Shown one piece after another: positions 16,426-24,762 of a DNA stretch of 64,000 nucleotides. The notes under the pieces were generated by a model that ran no database searches, was not told where the DNA came from, and saw nothing but the letters and a program-made list of their open reading frames with translations. Numbering within the stretch: the first letter of the stretch is position 1; every line of letters starts with the position of its first letter. Source of the DNA: Acidimicrobiales bacterium. GTDB taxonomy: Bacteria; Actinomycetota; Acidimicrobiia; Acidimicrobiales; JAUJNH01. The translations under genes were made by a program, and so were the position numbers. The DNA lies in assembly GCA_030448245.1 (NCBI GenBank), contig JAUJNH010000001.1, positions 474,171 to 538,170 of the forward strand, given 5' to 3'.

Positions 16426-17931
16426 ATGCGACCCCTGGTGCGGACCACCGCTGGGCTGGTGCGGGGGACCGCCGGCCTGGCCGAGGGGGTCTCGGCCTTC
16501 TGGGGCATCCCGTACGCGGCGCCGCCGATCGGGCCCCTGCGCCTCCGGCCACCGCAGCCACCCGTGCCCTGGGAGGGCGAGCGGGAGGCGGTCGGGCCGG
16601 GGCCTGTGGCCGCCCAGCGCCAAGGCCCCCTCGAGCGCGCCTTTGGCGGGTACGGCGAGGTGGACGAGGACTGCCTCACCATGAACGTGTGGACGCCTGG
16701 CGCCGAGCCGGAGGCGCGCCGCCCGGTGCTGGTCTGGTTCCACGGCGGCAGCTTCACCACCGGGACCGGGTCCATCCCCTGGTACGACGGGAGCCGCCTG
16801 GCCGCCCGCGGCGACGTCGTGGTCGTCACCTTCAACTACCGGCTGGGGGCGCTCGGGTTCCTCCACCTGGGCGACCTCGGGGGCGAGGCCTGGGCGGGCA
16901 GCGGAAACTGCGGCCTGCTCGACCAGGTGGGGGCGCTGCGCTGGGTGCGGGCCAACGTCGCCATCTTTGGCGGCGACCCCGACCGGGTCACGGTCTTCGG
17001 CGAGTCGGCCGGGGCCATGTCCATCGCTTCGCTGCTGGCCATGCCCGAGGCGGCCGGGCTGTTCTCGCGCGCCATCCTGCAGTCCGGCGCCGGGACCTTC
17101 GTCCAGGATCGGGCGACGGCCACCGCCCTGGCCGCCGACGTCCTGGCCGAGCTGGGTGTGCCCCACGGAGACCTGCATCGCCTCGCCGAGGTGCCGGTGG
17201 AGGCCGTCCTGGACGCCCAGGCCGTCGGTGGCGGCCGGCGGGCCGGTGTCGGCCTGGCGTTCATGCCGGTGGTCGACGGGGCCACCCTCCCGGCCCGCCC
17301 CGAAGCGGCGCTCGCGGCCGGGTCGGCGGCCGGCGTGTCCGTGCTGGTGGGCACGACCCGCGACGAGATGCGGCTGTTCTCAGCCGTCGCCCCCGACGCG
17401 TTCGCCGCCGAGGACGAGGCCGCCCTGTTGCGCCACGTCGCCGCCATCCCCGACGTCGGGCCGGTAGGCGCCGCCACGGTGGTCGGCGCCTACCGGCGGC
17501 GATGGCCGGGTCTGCCGCCCACCGACCTGCACGTCATCATCCACACCGATCACGCCTTCCGCCGCCCTGCCCAGCGGCTGGCCACGCTGCAGGTGGAGGC
17601 GGGCGCCGAAGCCTGGTCGTACTGGTTCACCTGGGCGTCACCGATCCTCGGCGGCCTGCTGGGCTCCTACCACGGGCTCGAGATCCCGTTCGTCTTCGAC
17701 AACCTGGACCGGCCTGGCATCGAGATGCTGACCGGCGGCGGTGGCCACCTGCAGCCCCTGGCCGACCGGATGGCCGACGCCTGGCTGGGCTTCGCCCGGG
17801 ACGGCGACCCCGGCTGGCCGGCCTACGAGCCCGCCGGCGACCGGTCGACCATGCGCTTCGACCTGCCCCCCGAGCTGCTCACCGATCCCGATCCCGACCT
17901 GCGCGTCGCCTGGGAGTCGATCGGCCTCTGA
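16426..17931 (+). CDS. Type-B carboxylesterase (alpha/beta hydrolase)
   Basis: 501 aa, typical for the carboxylesterase/PnbA family that hydrolyses carboxylic esters. Motifs in order: GIPYAAPPIGPLRLRPP near 26-42, the family block EDCLTMNVW near 83, oxyanion HGGSF near 106, the nucleophile elbow GESAGAMS near 192-199, and YHGLEIPFVF near 411 with the catalytic His region. No signal peptide, so cytoplasmic. The ATG is at 16426, about 7 bases after a weak GATACT hexamer. It lies just downstream of the oxidase remnant and stands alone. Confidence 0.9.
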   Translation: MRPLVRTTAGLVRGTAGLAEGVSAFWGIPYAAPPIGPLRLRPPQPPVPWEGEREAVGPGPVAAQRQGPLERAFGGYGEVDEDCLTMNVWTPGAEPEARRPVLVWFHGGSFTTGTGSIPWYDGSRLAARGDVVVVTFNYRLGALGFLHLGDLGGEAWAGSGNCGLLDQVGALRWVRANVAIFGGDPDRVTVFGESAGAMSIASLLAMPEAAGLFSRAILQSGAGTFVQDRATATALAADVLAELGVPHGDLHRLAEVPVEAVLDAQAVGGGRRAGVGLAFMPVVDGATLPARPEAALAAGSAAGVSVLVGTTRDEMRLFSAVAPDAFAAEDEAALLRHVAAIPDVGPVGAATVVGAYRRRWPGLPPTDLHVIIHTDHAFRRPAQRLATLQVEAGAEAWSYWFTWASPILGGLLGSYHGLEIPFVFDNLDRPGIEMLTGGGGHLQPLADRMADAWLGFARDGDPGWPAYEPAGDRSTMRFDLPPELLTDPDPDLRVAWESIGL

Positions 17932-17954
17932 CCGGGCGGGCCCGGCGGCGCAGC

Positions 17955-18209
17955 TCAGAGGGGCCGCGACCGGGGCGGGCGGCGGAACCGGGCCCGGACC
18001 AGCATCCACGCCCGGATGGCCAGGGCGACGAGCACGGCCAGGACTGCCAGCTTGCCGAAGAACACGACGGTGCCGACGACGGCCTTCAGGACCCACCAGG
18101 CGGCGCCCAGCACGAGCAGGACGACGAAGACCAGCAGCGCGGTGTCGAGCGCCGAGGCCACCTGGCGCAGGCGCGACCCCGCCGGCGCTGGAGGCGGATC
18201 GGTGGGCAC
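17955..18209 (-). CDS. Small two-helix membrane protein, unknown function
   Basis: 84 aa from GTG at 18209: a polar Pro-rich start, two adjacent hydrophobic segments (about 25-45 and 48-68), and an Arg-rich end (RARFRRPPRSRP). A longer upstream frame exists but lies antisense to rsgA, so the GTG is preferred. CACACT 7 bases upstream is a possible degenerate -10. No family recognised. Confidence 0.5.
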   Translation of the reverse strand: MPTDPPPAPAGSRLRQVASALDTALLVFVVLLVLGAAWWVLKAVVGTVVFFGKLAVLAVLVALAIRAWMLVRARFRRPPRSRPL

Positions 18210-18219
18210 GCAAACCAGT

Positions 18220-19287
18220 GTGCCAGCCACCGGGTGCTCGGTAGCCTCGCAGCCCACGACGACGACCCCGGACCAGACGCTCGCCGACCTCGGCTGGGGC
18301 GACGATCTCGCCGCCGCCCTGCCAGCCGGCCTGACTCCGGCCCGGGTCGTCCGAGCCGACCGGGGCTGGGTCACCGCCCTGAGCCCGTCCGGCGAGGTGC
18401 GCCTGCGCTTCGACCCGCTCCACCCGTTGGAACCGGCGCCCACCACGGGCGACTGGGTCGCCTCGGCAGGAGGCGGCGACCTGGTGGCGGCCATCCTCCC
18501 CCGCCGGAACGCGCTGGTCCGGGCGGGCGCCCACGACGAGGCCGCCCCGCAGGTCCTGGCCGCCGACGTCGACATCGTCGGGGTGTGCGTCCCCCTCTCG
18601 TCGCCGCCCAACCCTCGCCGCATCCAGCGCTACGTCACGCTCGGCTGGGCCAGCGGGGCCACGCCGCTGCTCGTGCTGACGAAGGCCGACCGCAGCCTCG
18701 GTCCCGACGCGGCCGCCGAGGTGGCGGCCATGGCCCCCGGGGTCGAGGCTGTCGTCGTCAGCGCCAGAGAGGGCCAGGGGATCGGCGACCTGCGGGTCCG
18801 GCTGCGGGGCGGGCGGACCATGGTGGTCGTCGGCCCGTCGGGCGTCGGCAAGTCGACGCTCGTCAACGCCCTGGTCGGCAGGGAGGCCATGGCCACCGGT
18901 GCAATCCGAGAGGGCGACGCCAAGGGCCGCCACACCACCTCGACCCGGGAGCTGGTCCTCGTCCCGGGCGGCGGGGTCCTCCTCGACACGCCGGGGCTGC
19001 GGGCCCTCGTGCCGTGGGACGACGGCGACGGCCTGGCCCGGGCGTTCCCCGACATCGCGCCACTGCTCGGCACCTGCCGCTTCGCCGACTGCCAGCACCG
19101 CGGCCAGCCCGGCTGCGCCCTGGAGGCGGCGGTGGCCGACGGCCGGCTGTCACCGGGGAGGCTCGACGGCTGGCATCGGCTCCAGGACGACCTGACGCGG
19201 ATCGAGGAGGAGACCGAGAGCCGCCTGCGGGAGGGTCGGTCAGGCCGCGGGCGAGCCGACCGCAGCGGCCGGCGGAGGCGCCGCTGA
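18220..19287 (+). CDS. rsgA: Small-ribosomal-subunit biogenesis GTPase RsgA
   Basis: Circularly permuted GTPase that checks maturation of the 30S subunit. An OB-like N-terminal domain (about 45-100) precedes the GTPase in the order G4 (TKAD), G1 (GPSGVGKSTL), switch region (GDAKGRHTT) and G3 (DTPG). A zinc-binding CRFADCQHRGQPGC follows, then a basic tail. From GTG at 18220 the protein is 355 aa. That start is doubtful: a leaderless-type TAGCCT lies downstream at 18242-18247, and the in-frame codon 8 bases after it is ACG (18256). Family assignment is certain. Confidence 0.92.
   Translation: MPATGCSVASQPTTTTPDQTLADLGWGDDLAAALPAGLTPARVVRADRGWVTALSPSGEVRLRFDPLHPLEPAPTTGDWVASAGGGDLVAAILPRRNALVRAGAHDEAAPQVLAADVDIVGVCVPLSSPPNPRRIQRYVTLGWASGATPLLVLTKADRSLGPDAAAEVAAMAPGVEAVVVSAREGQGIGDLRVRLRGGRTMVVVGPSGVGKSTLVNALVGREAMATGAIREGDAKGRHTTSTRELVLVPGGGVLLDTPGLRALVPWDDGDGLARAFPDIAPLLGTCRFADCQHRGQPGCALEAAVADGRLSPGRLDGWHRLQDDLTRIEEETESRLREGRSGRGRADRSGRRRRR
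18242..18247 (+). promoter_or_regulatory. Possible -10 element TAGCCT for rsgA
   Basis: Leaderless-type spacing would place transcription start near 18254-18256, at an in-frame ACG rather than ATG, GTG or TTG. Confidence 0.35.
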
Positions 19288-19322
19288 CCGGAGGTGTCGG
19301 CCGGCCGGGCAGTGCGGCTGCG

Positions 19323-19328
19323 TAGGCT
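19323..19328 (+). promoter_or_regulatory. Leaderless -10 element TAGGCT
   Basis: Ends 9 bases before the ATG at 19338. Confidence 0.45.
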
Positions 19329-19337
19329 TGACCCGAG

Positions 19338-19982
19338 ATGTCCCGTCGGCCCGTGACCGTCGCCCTCGTCGCCAGCGTGGTGCTGGCGGGCGCAGCCACA
19401 GCCTGCGGCTCGTCCGGCGGGGGTCCGACCGGCCCGACCGCCGCCGCGCCGGCCCCGGTGGGCAAGGTCGACATCGATCCCGCGTCGGGCCCCGTCGGCA
19501 CCGTCTTCACCCTGACGGTCGACCGGCTGCTCGAGGGCGAGGTCGTGGCGTTCGAGATCGCCTTCCCGGGCGAGGGCAAGGCCTACCCGGGCGCCGCGCT
19601 CACCGTCCCAGCCGACGGCACGGCCACCACCACCTACCGGGCCACCACGGCCAACAAGCCGGGTGACTACGCCGTTCTGCTCACCGGCCCGCCCGGCACC
19701 CTGGCCGCGGGGCGCTTCAGGGTCACCGACGGGCCGCCCCTGGTGAGCACCATCGTGCCCGAGGACGCGGGTCCCTCGACCTCCCTCAGCAGCGCCGCTG
19801 GGCGGACGGGCACCACGACCCGCTCGGGCCGCTCCAGCACGACCGCGGCGGCGGGCGGCCTCGGTGCTACCACGACCACCTCCGCCAGGCCGGTCGCCAC
19901 CACCACGACCCGCAGGCCAGCGGCCACGCTCGCCACCACGACCACCAGGCCCGGCACCAGCACCACCACCAGGCGGGCCTGA
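19338..19982 (+). CDS. Lipoprotein with Ig-like domain and Thr-rich tail, unknown function
   Basis: 214 aa. A signal peptide ends in the lipobox-like LAGAATAC, so Cys23 should be lipidated and the protein anchored outside the membrane. Residues about 40-135 look like an IPT/Ig-like beta domain (DPASGPVGTVFTLTV). The last 70 aa are low-complexity with TTTT and TTTTR clusters, a spacer or glycosylation target in the cell wall. The ATG is supported by a leaderless -10. No enzymatic motif. Confidence 0.75.
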   Translation: MSRRPVTVALVASVVLAGAATACGSSGGGPTGPTAAAPAPVGKVDIDPASGPVGTVFTLTVDRLLEGEVVAFEIAFPGEGKAYPGAALTVPADGTATTTYRATTANKPGDYAVLLTGPPGTLAAGRFRVTDGPPLVSTIVPEDAGPSTSLSSAAGRTGTTTRSGRSSTTAAAGGLGATTTTSARPVATTTTRRPAATLATTTTRPGTSTTTRRA

Positions 19983-20002
19983 TCCGATCGTTCCGGCACC
20001 CG

Positions 20003-20008
20003 TAGGGT
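20003..20008 (+). promoter_or_regulatory. Leaderless -10 element TAGGGT
   Basis: Ends 6 bases before the GTG at 20015. Confidence 0.45.
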
Positions 20009-20014
20009 CGGCCC

Positions 20015-20839
20015 GTGGCTGACGAGGACGTGGTGCTCTGGGACGAGGTTGACGGGGTGGCCACCCTCACCCTCAACCGACCGGAACGGCTCAACGCCTG
20101 GACCGCGTCGATGGAGCGCCGGTACTTCGATCTGCTCCAGCAGGCCGCGGACACGCCGTCGGTGCGGGCCGTGGTCGTCACCGGAGCAGGGCGCGGGTTC
20201 TGCCCGGGGGCCGACATGGACCTGTTGGCGGGCGGAGGCGTCGAGACCCCCGAGGGCGCCGGCCTCACCGCCACCGGTCCCGGGCACCGGCCGAAGACCT
20301 TCGCCACCACCATCCCGAAGATCGTCGTGGCCGCCGTCAACGGCGCCTGCGCCGGGGTGGGCCTGGTGCAGGCGCTCTGCTGCGACGTGCGCTTCGCGGC
20401 GGCCGGAGCCAAGTGGACCACGGCCTTCTCCCGCCGCGGCCTGGTGGCCGAGTACGGCTCGGCGTGGCTCCTCCCCCGGCTGGTGGGCACCAGCCGGGCG
20501 CTCGACCTGCTGGCCTCGGGGCGGGTGTTCACCTCGGAGGAGGCGGCTGCCCTCGGCCTGGTCAGCCGGGTGGTGCCCGCCCACGACGTGCTGGCCGAAG
20601 CCCAGGCCTACGCCCGGGACCTGGCCGCCAGCTGCTCACCAGCGTCGATGGCGGTGATGAAGCGGCAGGTCTACGAGGCCTGGGATCTCAGCCTGGGAGA
20701 GGCGCTGGCCCGGGCCAACGAGCTGATGGTCAGGAGCCTCGGCGGCCCCGACTTCGTCGAAGGGGTGCAGTCCTACATGGGCCGCCGCCCGCCTGCCTTC
20801 TCACCCCTGGGCGAGGGCACGACCTTCCCGGGGGGTTGA
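20015..20839 (+). CDS. Enoyl-CoA hydratase/isomerase family protein
   Basis: 274-aa crotonase-fold protein. Seen: TLNRPERLNAW near 19-29, the CoA-binding and oxyanion segment GRGFCPGADMDLL near 65-77, and AAVNGACAGVGLVQAL near 110, where the first oxyanion Gly sits. FSRRGLVAEYGSAWLLPRLVG follows near 145, and the C-terminal helical part is complete. Hydration or isomerisation of acyl-CoA in beta-oxidation or a related pathway is expected. The position of the glutamate pair suggests hydratase, but the crotonase family is broad. Start GTG. The next gene begins 1 base after the stop, so they are co-transcribed. Confidence 0.88.
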   Translation: MADEDVVLWDEVDGVATLTLNRPERLNAWTASMERRYFDLLQQAADTPSVRAVVVTGAGRGFCPGADMDLLAGGGVETPEGAGLTATGPGHRPKTFATTIPKIVVAAVNGACAGVGLVQALCCDVRFAAAGAKWTTAFSRRGLVAEYGSAWLLPRLVGTSRALDLLASGRVFTSEEAAALGLVSRVVPAHDVLAEAQAYARDLAASCSPASMAVMKRQVYEAWDLSLGEALARANELMVRSLGGPDFVEGVQSYMGRRPPAFSPLGEGTTFPGG

Positions 20840-20840
20840 C

Positions 20841-22001
20841 GTGGCCTTCGGTCGCGTCGACCGGATCGCCGTCCTCGGCGCCGCCAGCACCATCTCCACC
20901 ATCCGCCCCGACGGCACGGGCGCTCGGGTGGTGTCGCCGGGTGGGGGCGGGTCCTCCCAGCAGCAGGTGGCGTGGTCGCCCGGCGGGCGGCGGCTCGCCT
21001 GGGGGCGCACCGAGGGACGGGCAGGTGACCGGGCCCGGTCGTCGCTCGTCACCGCCGATCCCGACGGCGGTGACCGGGTGGCCACGGCCCTGCCGACCAT
21101 GCCGTTCTACGTGTGGTGGCGCCCGGACGGCCGGGCCGTGGCGTGCCTGGCGAACGGGCCCCAGGGGATCGACCTCCTGCTCGTCGACCCGGGGGGCCGG
21201 GCCCGCGTGGCCCTCCGAGGTGCGCCGCTGTTCGTCTCGTGGTCCCCGGACGGGCGGCGCGTCGTCTGCCACGTCGACGATGACCGGCTCGTCGTCGTCG
21301 ACGGCGAGACCGCGGGCCACGCCGAGCGTGAGCTGACGGCCGCCGAGGGCTTCTCCTCACCGGCCTGGGTGCGTGAGGGGATTGTGGCCGACGTGGCCGG
21401 GGCCGACGGCCGGCGCCTGCTCGCCCTCGTCGACCCGGACACGGGCCTGGTGCGCCGCCCCCTGGCCCGCCACGACGGCTGGGCCCGGGTGGTGGCCGCG
21501 GGTCCGGGGTCGCGCATCGCGCTGTGCGTCGGCCCGCTCGACCCCGGGCGGGACCGGCGGGTCCTGATCGACGAGGGCGAGGCCATCCCGGAGGCCCTGA
21601 CGGTCGTCGACCTCGTCACCGGCTCGCTCGACGTGGTGCTCGCCTCCCCGCCGGTTGCAGCCGAGTGGTCGCCCGACGGCCGCCGCCTGCTCGTGCTGGT
21701 GGCCGAGCAGGGCGGGGTGGGCGGCCCGCGCCTGCGATGGCTGGTCTGGGAGGGGGCGGAGCCCCGCCCTGTGGGCGCGCCCTTCACCCCCACCCGCTGG
21801 TGGGCCCGCACCGAGCTGGCCTTCGCCGACCAGTTCGCCCAGAGCCGCCGCACCTGGTCGCCGGACAGCCGGTCCTTCACCTACCCCGTCCGCAACGAGG
21901 ACGGCCAGGACATCATCGTCGTCCAGACCGCCGACGTCGTCCGCGAGGACGCCCCGAGGGAGATCTGCCCCGGTGTGGCCTGCTCGTGGAGCCCGGGGTA
22001 G
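20841..22001 (+). CDS. WD40-like (PD40/TolB-type) beta-propeller protein
   Basis: 386 aa built from repeated PD40-type blades: [52 protein letters not shown] and RTWSPDSRSFTY recur about every 45-60 residues. There is no signal peptide and no peptidase domain, so it is a free cytoplasmic propeller or a scaffold. The GTG start lies directly behind the enoyl-CoA hydratase stop. The function is unknown; similar propellers are found alone or fused to S9 peptidases. Confidence 0.8.
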   Translation: MAFGRVDRIAVLGAASTISTIRPDGTGARVVSPGGGGSSQQQVAWSPGGRRLAWGRTEGRAGDRARSSLVTADPDGGDRVATALPTMPFYVWWRPDGRAVACLANGPQGIDLLLVDPGGRARVALRGAPLFVSWSPDGRRVVCHVDDDRLVVVDGETAGHAERELTAAEGFSSPAWVREGIVADVAGADGRRLLALVDPDTGLVRRPLARHDGWARVVAAGPGSRIALCVGPLDPGRDRRVLIDEGEAIPEALTVVDLVTGSLDVVLASPPVAAEWSPDGRRLLVLVAEQGGVGGPRLRWLVWEGAEPRPVGAPFTPTRWWARTELAFADQFAQSRRTWSPDSRSFTYPVRNEDGQDIIVVQTADVVREDAPREICPGVACSWSPG

Positions 22002-22012
22002 CCCCGAGGGGG

Positions 22013-23092
22013 TCAGCCCGGGCCGGTGATGGTCGAGATCGCCGTCTTCGCCCTGTCCGTGAACGACGGCGGGAGGGCGGCGAAGTCGTTCTCCTCGGCC
22101 AGCTTCTGCCCGTCGCCGACCAGGTAGGTCAACCAGGCCTTGAGGGCGTCACCCTTCGCCTTGTCGGGCTGGCTCTTGTAGGCCAGCACCCACGTGGGGG
22201 CGGCGATGGGGTAGGCGCCGGCGGCGGCGGAGTCGAGCGGATCGTAGGTGAGGTCGCTCTTCAGCTCGACGCCGTCGAGGGCCCTGGTCGTCGCCTCGAG
22301 CGTCGGCTTCACCGCTGTGCCGCTCTTGTTCTTGAGCGTGGCGTACTTCAGCTGCTGGGTGTTGGCGTCGGACAGGTCGACGTAGCCGATGGCCCCAGCC
22401 TGGCTCTTCACGATCTGGGCCACCCCGGCGTTGCCGTTGCCAGCCTGGGTGTCGGCCGGCCACTCGACCGTCGAACCGCTCTTCAGCCTCCAGCCGGGCG
22501 CCGCCTTGACCAGGTACTTGGTGAAGTTCTCGGTGGTCCCCGAGCCGTCTGAACGGTGGGCCACGACGATCCCCGTGGAGGGAAGCGTGGCCGTCGGGTT
22601 CAGCGCCTTGATGGCCGGGTCGTCCCAGGTCTTGATGTCGCGCTGGAAGATCTTGGCGGTCGTCTCGGCATCGAGGGTCAGCTCGTTCACGCCGTTGAGG
22701 TTGTACGAGACCGTGATCGGCGCGGCCACCGTCGGGATGTAGACGAACTCGCCCTTGAACTTCGCCTTGTCCTCGTCCTTGACCAGGCCGTCCGAGCCGG
22801 CGAAGTCGACCAGGCCCCCCTGCAGGTCGGTGCGGCCCTTGCCTGACCCGCCACCGCCGTAGTTCACCGTGACGTTCGGCTGCACCTCGCCGAAGCCGTC
22901 GATGGCGGCGTCGTAGAACGCCTTGGGGAAGGTCGCCCCGGACCCGTTGAGGGTGGTGGTCGCCAGCTCCGGCGTCGCGTTCCCGCCCGTGGTACCGGTG
23001 GCGAACGGCTCGTCGCTCCCGCCGCACGCGGCGAGGATCAGGCCGGCCGAGAGGCCGGCGGCGAGCAGCTGGAGGGGTCGGGAGCGAGACAT
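22013..23092 (-). CDS. pstS: Phosphate ABC transporter substrate-binding lipoprotein PstS
   Basis: 359 aa. A signal peptide with lipobox ILAAC (Cys23) anchors it outside the membrane. The mature protein has the PstS landmarks: LNGSGATFPKAFYDA near 48-62, VNYGGGGSGKGR (phosphate-binding Gly/Ser loop) near 80, DFAGSDGLV near 98, and HRSDGSGTTENFTKYL near 178-193. ATG at 23092 is decided by AGGAGG about 9 bases upstream. A TACGTT -10 at 23136-23141 gives a leader of about 35-40 bases. phoU precedes it on the same strand. The membrane and ATPase subunits (pstC, A, B) are not in the window. Confidence 0.93.
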   Translation of the reverse strand: MSRSRPLQLLAAGLSAGLILAACGGSDEPFATGTTGGNATPELATTTLNGSGATFPKAFYDAAIDGFGEVQPNVTVNYGGGGSGKGRTDLQGGLVDFAGSDGLVKDEDKAKFKGEFVYIPTVAAPITVSYNLNGVNELTLDAETTAKIFQRDIKTWDDPAIKALNPTATLPSTGIVVAHRSDGSGTTENFTKYLVKAAPGWRLKSGSTVEWPADTQAGNGNAGVAQIVKSQAGAIGYVDLSDANTQQLKYATLKNKSGTAVKPTLEATTRALDGVELKSDLTYDPLDSAAAGAYPIAAPTWVLAYKSQPDKAKGDALKAWLTYLVGDGQKLAEENDFAALPPSFTDRAKTAISTITGPG

Positions 23093-23135
23093 GCGGGAGG
23101 GCCTCCTGAGGGCTGGGAGCCGGCTGGCGAGCGTG

Positions 23136-23141
23136 AACGTA
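23136..23141 (-). promoter_or_regulatory. -10 element TACGTT of pstS
   Basis: Minus strand, about 43 bases before the ATG. Here the transcript has a leader with an AGGAGG ribosome site at 23103-23108. Confidence 0.4.
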
Positions 23142-23241
23142 CGAGCGCCGGGTAGCGCCCTGCTGCCCTCGGGGTGAACCCCCGGTGAAGGCGGGGCGAA
23201 CATCTGCTGTCACGCCCGTCGCCCCGAGGGGGCCCAGCCCC

Positions 23242-23910
23242 CTACCCGCTGTCCGAGTCGTTCGGCTCGAAGGCGTCGCCGTTGATGAAGTGGACCCTGG
23301 CGCTGATCACCGCGGCATGATCGCCGAGCCGCTCGAGGAACCGGGCGACGAGCCCGGCTTCGACCAGCGGCTCGTTGGCCGCCTGGCGGAGGGAGAACAG
23401 CTCGCGCAGCAGCTCCGCGTAGAGGGCGTTGAGGCCGGTGTCGGCGGCCACGACGGCCGTGGCCGTCGCCCCGTCGAGCACGCCGTACGCCCGGATGGCG
23501 GCGGCCAGCATGCTGACGGCCTCGGCACCCAGCTCGTGGACGAGCAGGCGGACCCTGGGGGTGAGCACGCTCTCGTCGAGGCGGGCCGAACGCCGGGCGA
23601 TCGAGCACGACAGGTCGCCGCAGCGCTCCAGCTCCTGGGCGACCCGGAGGCTGGCCACCACCAACCGCAGGTCCCGGGCCACCGGCGCCTGGCGGAGGAC
23701 GATCGTGTACACGTCGCGCTCGACGCGGGCGTAGGCGGCGTCGACGGTCACGTCGGCCGCCTCGACCTCGTTCACCCGATCGTCGTCCCCCTCCAGCAGG
23801 GCGTCCACTGCGCCCCGCACCATGTCCACGACATCGGCGCCCATGGCCTCGACGCCGCGGTGCAGCTCGGCCAGCCGGTCGTGGAAGTCGCTGCGCAGCT
23901 CATCCCCCAC
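23242..23910 (-). CDS. phoU: PhoU-family phosphate signalling protein
   Basis: 222-aa, all-helical, two-repeat PhoU protein. It links the Pst transporter to the PhoR-type sensor and restrains phosphate uptake. Seen: a D-x-V-x-AAYARVERDV segment in repeat 1 (E/DxxxD metal motif) and the matching FLERLGDHAAVISARVHFI in repeat 2. PhoU normally carries ERxxDHA near its end; here it is ERLGDHA. GTG at 23910 has TAGCGT 8 bases upstream. It is transcribed towards pstS with a 149-base gap. Confidence 0.9.
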   Translation of the reverse strand: MGDELRSDFHDRLAELHRGVEAMGADVVDMVRGAVDALLEGDDDRVNEVEAADVTVDAAYARVERDVYTIVLRQAPVARDLRLVVASLRVAQELERCGDLSCSIARRSARLDESVLTPRVRLLVHELGAEAVSMLAAAIRAYGVLDGATATAVVAADTGLNALYAELLRELFSLRQAANEPLVEAGLVARFLERLGDHAAVISARVHFINGDAFEPNDSDSG

Positions 23911-23918
23911 CGCAGGCG

Positions 23919-23924
23919 ACGCTA
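23919..23924 (-). promoter_or_regulatory. Leaderless -10 element TAGCGT
   Basis: Minus strand, ending 8 bases before the phoU GTG. Confidence 0.45.
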
Positions 23925-23932
23925 CGCCGCTC

Positions 23933-24697
23933 CTACCAGACGGGCTGGAAGTAGCCGACGCTCGGCGGCTGGAGCAGGCGTCGCTGGCGGTCTGTCAGCG
24001 GGAGGTCGAGCACGGGGCGGAGGTGCTCCCAGTCGCTCCAGGCCGAGGACCCCGGCGAGTACTTGTAGAGCACGGCCAGCCGCTCGCCCGGTCCCCGCCA
24101 CGGCACGGTGCAGTGGGCCAGCGCCTCGGTGAACACCAGGAGGTCGCCGGCGTGCACCGGCACCTCGACGACCAGCGCCTCGGCCCCGGCCGGGAGGCCC
24201 GTCCCGGCGCGGTGGCTCCCAGGGATGCACCCGAAGCCCCCGCCACCCGCAGGCTGGTCGACCAGCGCCCACGACAGCGTCACCAGCCCCGCCCTCGGAC
24301 GCCCCCGGTCGTGGACGTAGTACTGCGACGGGTCCCAGGGCACCGCCCCGCCGTGAAGCCCCAGGCCGGCGGTCGAGGGCGACATGCGGATGGCGTAGGC
24401 GTGGTCGAGCCGGGTGGCCGGCCCGTGCACCTCCCCGAGCACGCTCAGGGCCAACGGGTGATCCAGCAGGTCCACGAACGGCTGGCCCCGCAGCAGCAGG
24501 TCGTTGACCCGCTGTGACCAGATGTCGTCGGCCGCCGGCGGCAGGTCGAGCGCGCCCACCGCGTCCCGGAGGGCGGCCACCTCCTCGCCGTCCAGCCCGC
24601 CGGGGACGACCACGAAGCCGCGCACGTCCAGCTCGTAGCGCTGGAGGTCGGTCAAGCTCATGCCGGCGGCGCGGCGATGGTGGTCGGGCCTCGCCAT
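23933..24697 (-). CDS. Phytanoyl-CoA dioxygenase (PhyH)-family protein with HxG in place of HxD
   Basis: 254-aa cupin-fold protein of the Fe(II)/2-oxoglutarate PhyH family. Seen: RGFVVVPGGLDGEEV near the N-terminus, LHGGAVPWDPSQYYVHDRG near 114-132, GFGCIPGSHR near 154, and HAGDLLVFTEALAHCTVPWRG with the distal metal His195 and the candidate 2-oxoglutarate Arg206. The proximal metal motif, normally HxD, is H115-G-G117. The ATG at 24697 is chosen because TACATT ends 8 bases upstream; ATG at 24661 is the alternative. It diverges from a small zinc-ribbon gene. The substrate is unknown. Confidence 0.82.
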   Translation of the reverse strand: MARPDHHRRAAGMSLTDLQRYELDVRGFVVVPGGLDGEEVAALRDAVGALDLPPAADDIWSQRVNDLLLRGQPFVDLLDHPLALSVLGEVHGPATRLDHAYAIRMSPSTAGLGLHGGAVPWDPSQYYVHDRGRPRAGLVTLSWALVDQPAGGGGFGCIPGSHRAGTGLPAGAEALVVEVPVHAGDLLVFTEALAHCTVPWRGPGERLAVLYKYSPGSSAWSDWEHLRPVLDLPLTDRQRRLLQPPSVGYFQPVW

Positions 24698-24705
24698 CCC
24701 GGCCA

Positions 24706-24711
24706 AATGTA
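24706..24711 (-). promoter_or_regulatory. Leaderless -10 element TACATT
   Basis: Minus strand, ending 8 bases before the ATG at 24697; it decides the start of the PhyH gene. Confidence 0.45.
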
Positions 24712-24762
24712 GGGGTGCACGCGCGGCGGTTCGCCGCACCGGCCCAGGGGAACGGGTGGGGG

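Noticed and set aside
17955-18623. 222-aa minus-strand frame as one protein
   Set aside because: Its first ~138 residues lie antisense to the conserved start of rsgA and lack any motif; only the last 84 aa form a plausible membrane protein.
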